Of a stretch of 64,000 nucleotides of DNA, positions 61,616 to 64,000 are shown piece after piece; the stretch's first letter is position 1, and each line of letters starts with the position of its first letter. A program made the translations under genes and the position numbers. The notes under the pieces were generated by a model. It was given only the letters and a program-made list of their open reading frames with translations. It made no database searches and was not told where the DNA came from. Origin of the DNA: Anisakis pegreffii (Eukaryota; Nematoda; Chromadorea; Rhabditida; Anisakidae); contig JAPYMA010000065.1 in assembly GCA_035041965.1 (NCBI GenBank), forward strand, positions 331,176 to 395,175. Direction: 5' to 3'.

Positions 61616-62049
61616 ATCGCCAGTGCCCAAGCAATAAAAGAGACAAAACAGTTAGTAATCTTCAGATGAAACCTTACAAATACCCCGATAAGGGAATTAC
61701 TTATTAAGGCTATTTCCTGAGACTTCTATGCGATTCAACGACTGATTATTTACTGATTATGTGATTAATGATATAATCGTTAATGAAACTTGGAGACGAC
61801 GTCAGTTCGTCGATGCCGTTGTGAGGTGACGTTGTTAGGCACAGTACCCAAAAGCCCCATAAGCAGTGACAATTCTCTGTGATATATTCAAACCGTGAGC
61901 ATACATGGTCGATGAGTTGTACAGTCGGGGCAGTAGCGAGCATGTAACATGCAATGAAAAAAGAGACGAGAACCATGTCGTTACAGTAACAATGCAACAG
62001 TTATGACAAAATCGGTCATATTTCTTTGACATTGGTGACGGTGACAATG

Positions 62050-62161
62050 CTCAGAGTAATTATAGAAGAAATGATTATAGTAAAGATAATGTAATGATGA
62101 ATATAACAAGGATAATAATCATCGTAATAATTGTCAATAATAATCACGATAATAAATAACA

Positions 62162-62197
<36 letters not shown>

Positions 62198-62286
62198 TTA
62201 ATAACAGTAATAATAATGATAATAATTATATAATAGTATAATAATTAATAATAAGTACAACAATAATAATAACAATGATACTAATA

Positions 62287-62317
<31 letters not shown>

Positions 62318-62356
62318 TGATAATAATAATAATAATAATTATAATAATAACGGCGA
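62050..62356 (-). repeat. (AAT)n-rich tract, right arm
   Basis: Mirror of the ATT tract at 40557-40860, differing in length by one triplet according to the coordinate offset on its two sides. Confidence 0.9.
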
Positions 62357-62550
62357 TCATAACTGCGACAACAAAATTTCAATGATAATGTAATAATTAC
62401 TAAAATAACAAGATAACTGGAACAATGAAACTAAGAAAACGATAAAATGAAGCGAGTGATAGTGACGGTATAAAAACGACATAAAAATGAAATGGAAGAA
62501 AGCTTGAGAGGTGAAAAAAGGAGGAGGAATAATGACAAATGATTTGATCA

Positions 62551-64000
62551 CTACTTGAAGGATTGCGACGGTGATTGAGCCATAGAATCGGATGAGGATG
62601 GTGTTTGCTTGACAGTCGATATGACGTACCGTAACGGTGTGCTTGTGGAAATGGGCAGTTCGTCTAGACTCGATTTTGATGGAATGTTCGTTTGAAATTC
62701 ACCTGAGTTCATTCGATTACTTATTTATTGCCAAGTGTTGATGGGGTGTGAAAGCATTTCAATTGTAAAGCTTCTATTAGATATCATATAGAAAGGCATT
62801 AATCCACGAACGGTGACCAGTTCATTCACCAGGAATTAAAGGAATAGGCACATACAAGAATGAAACCTTGCCCGAAACACATACCTGGCGCATTCGAATT
62901 TCCGGCAGGCCGATAAAAGGCAACGACAGCGATACAATTTTTCGGTGTGTTCCAATATCGAGCTATACCTACCTCAAACGTTTCTTTCCAAACCATTTGA
63001 GAGAAATGCTGAGTTCCTGGAACAAAAACACTACTTCAAATAATACAGCTGTACAAATAGTACAAATAAGAGATAAGTTCATTGTGTATTCTACGAGGTA
63101 ATTCATTAATCGCTACTCACTCGGCTGCCATCGAGGTCTTTCGAAGTCGAAATCTTCGGCTTCCTTCGCCCACAGTTCCGTGATCTCAGCACCGGATGGC
63201 AAGTGCGAGTGGTCGTCAGCCGTTGATAATTGAATATTTTCGCCTATACCTGAAAGTACGATTGTTTTATTTCGGTTAAAACATGAAAATTACCAGTGCA
63301 TGAAACTATCAAGGAACCGCAATCTCAACACATCATCATCACAAGACTACTTTAATTACCGGGTAATTCGGGATAGAGTATCCGTCCTCTTTCGGCAAGT
63401 TTAACAGCCCAAGTATGAGCGAGATCGGATAGTTCTTGTGACCAGATGAGCGGTGGACAACCGTACTGAGCGCGTACGTAGTTATGCGCATCCAAACATT
63501 CCCTTCGAAAGTTCACCTCTCCTGCAAGCAATTCATTTCAGTCGAAGCGAACACCAAATCACTTGGGTACCATAAACCCATACTATTCCTTCTATTAATC
63601 ACATAAACTGAACTCATCATGCTCACAGCTGCTACCTTCAAGTTTATTTTTTCACTCGCTCTTGCCAGCCGACGTATTCACTAATTGATTTAAGAGAATG
63701 TATGCATACATTTCGCTGATGCTTCCCCATATCTCAATATGTACCCTCAAAACACTAGTGTCATTTACTCATTTTACAAACACACTGTCAGCTTGCGATT
63801 TTCGTGTCACCGAAAACCTCATTATCAAGGATAACGCATTGAATTATCATTGGGCGAAGTATGTAAATTTCAATTTTCAATTGTAAACATAATAACGAAA
63901 TCTAATGAAAAACGTACCGACGGCGACGAATTTTGCTCTTCTTTTGACATATTTCACGTCATCGATCGTTTGCATCATATGCTTATCGAGTTCCTCATCA
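62551..64000 (-). CDS. GAPR-1-type CAP-domain protein (right-arm copy, cut by window end)
   Basis: Exons (minus): 64000-63918 (partial exon 2), 63521-63360, 63249-63121, 63016-62885, 62702-62551 (TAG 62551). Splice sites and phases match the left copy. A 77-codon reverse frame covering exon 5 and its flanking introns is identical between arms, so this part of the gene shows no difference. Exon 1 would lie beyond the window. Two intact CAP genes therefore point away from each other... their 3' ends face the palindrome centre. Same domain features and missing CAP histidine as the left copy. Confidence 0.75.

Larger units (their letters stand above)
51462..64000 (-). repeat. Right arm of the giant inverted repeat
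   Basis: Reverse complement of 38910-51451 with scattered SNPs and small indels, and patches of higher divergence such as 57880-58020 and 58620-58700. Continues beyond the window. Confidence 0.95.

Noticed and set aside
38910..64000. Transposon with very long inverted termini
   Set aside because: Arms hold host-type multi-exon genes and nearly no spacer, and no transposase was seen; a duplication or assembly origin fits better.

Overview
The window looks like AT-rich animal DNA, most likely from a nematode. Coding sequence is sparse and split into short exons with GT..AG introns. Acceptors are of the T-rich TTTTCAG type, one intron is only 48 nt, and several start codons lie a few bases behind an acceptor with no visible upstream exon, as expected for spliced-leader trans-splicing. 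The species assignment is inference. No rRNA, tRNA, CRISPR array or prokaryotic gene was recognised.

Layout, left part (1-38,400). Most real genes read on the minus strand: a possible RS-rich first exon (1253-1319), a 74-residue secreted peptide (8353-8577), a neuronal-calcium-sensor/KChIP-like EF-hand gene in six exons (12744-14675), an unidentified gene whose last five exons are visible (15448-17580), and a nine-exon gene ending in a glycogen-binding CBM48 domain (23054-26158). The last three all lie on one strand. The unidentified gene ends about 0.8 kb before the first visible exon of the calcium-sensor gene, so co-transcription is possible but not shown. Weak plus-strand exon candidates lie near 11.3, 18, 28.4, 30.4 and 31-32.4 kb. 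The remainder is low-information intergenic or intronic DNA with minisatellites, microsatellites, a 113-bp tandem duplication, a dispersed 250-bp repeat pair and an isolated perfect 50-bp palindrome (29551-29600).

Layout, right part (38,910-64,000). This is one giant inverted repeat. Arms of at least 12.5 kb face each other around a 10-nt loop centred at 51456.5, and the right arm runs off the window. Each arm carries a GAPR-1-type CAP gene, a putative secreted cysteine-containing protein with extra exons in the same orientation, a GC-rich MITE-like element with 12-bp terminal inverted repeats and a TACA target duplication, an (ATT)n tract, and smaller hairpins and repeats. The arms are nearly identical but not perfect mirrors. 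They differ by scattered SNPs, small indels (including one triplet within the ATT tract region) and locally diverged patches. That argues for two separate DNA copies, either a true palindrome with patchy gene conversion or two haplotypes joined head to head by the assembler.

Exon models were built by hand from splice consensus and reading-phase continuity. Where phases fit through several introns (calcium sensor, CBM48, unidentified gene, CAP exons 2-6) they are fairly secure. Single-exon calls are weak.
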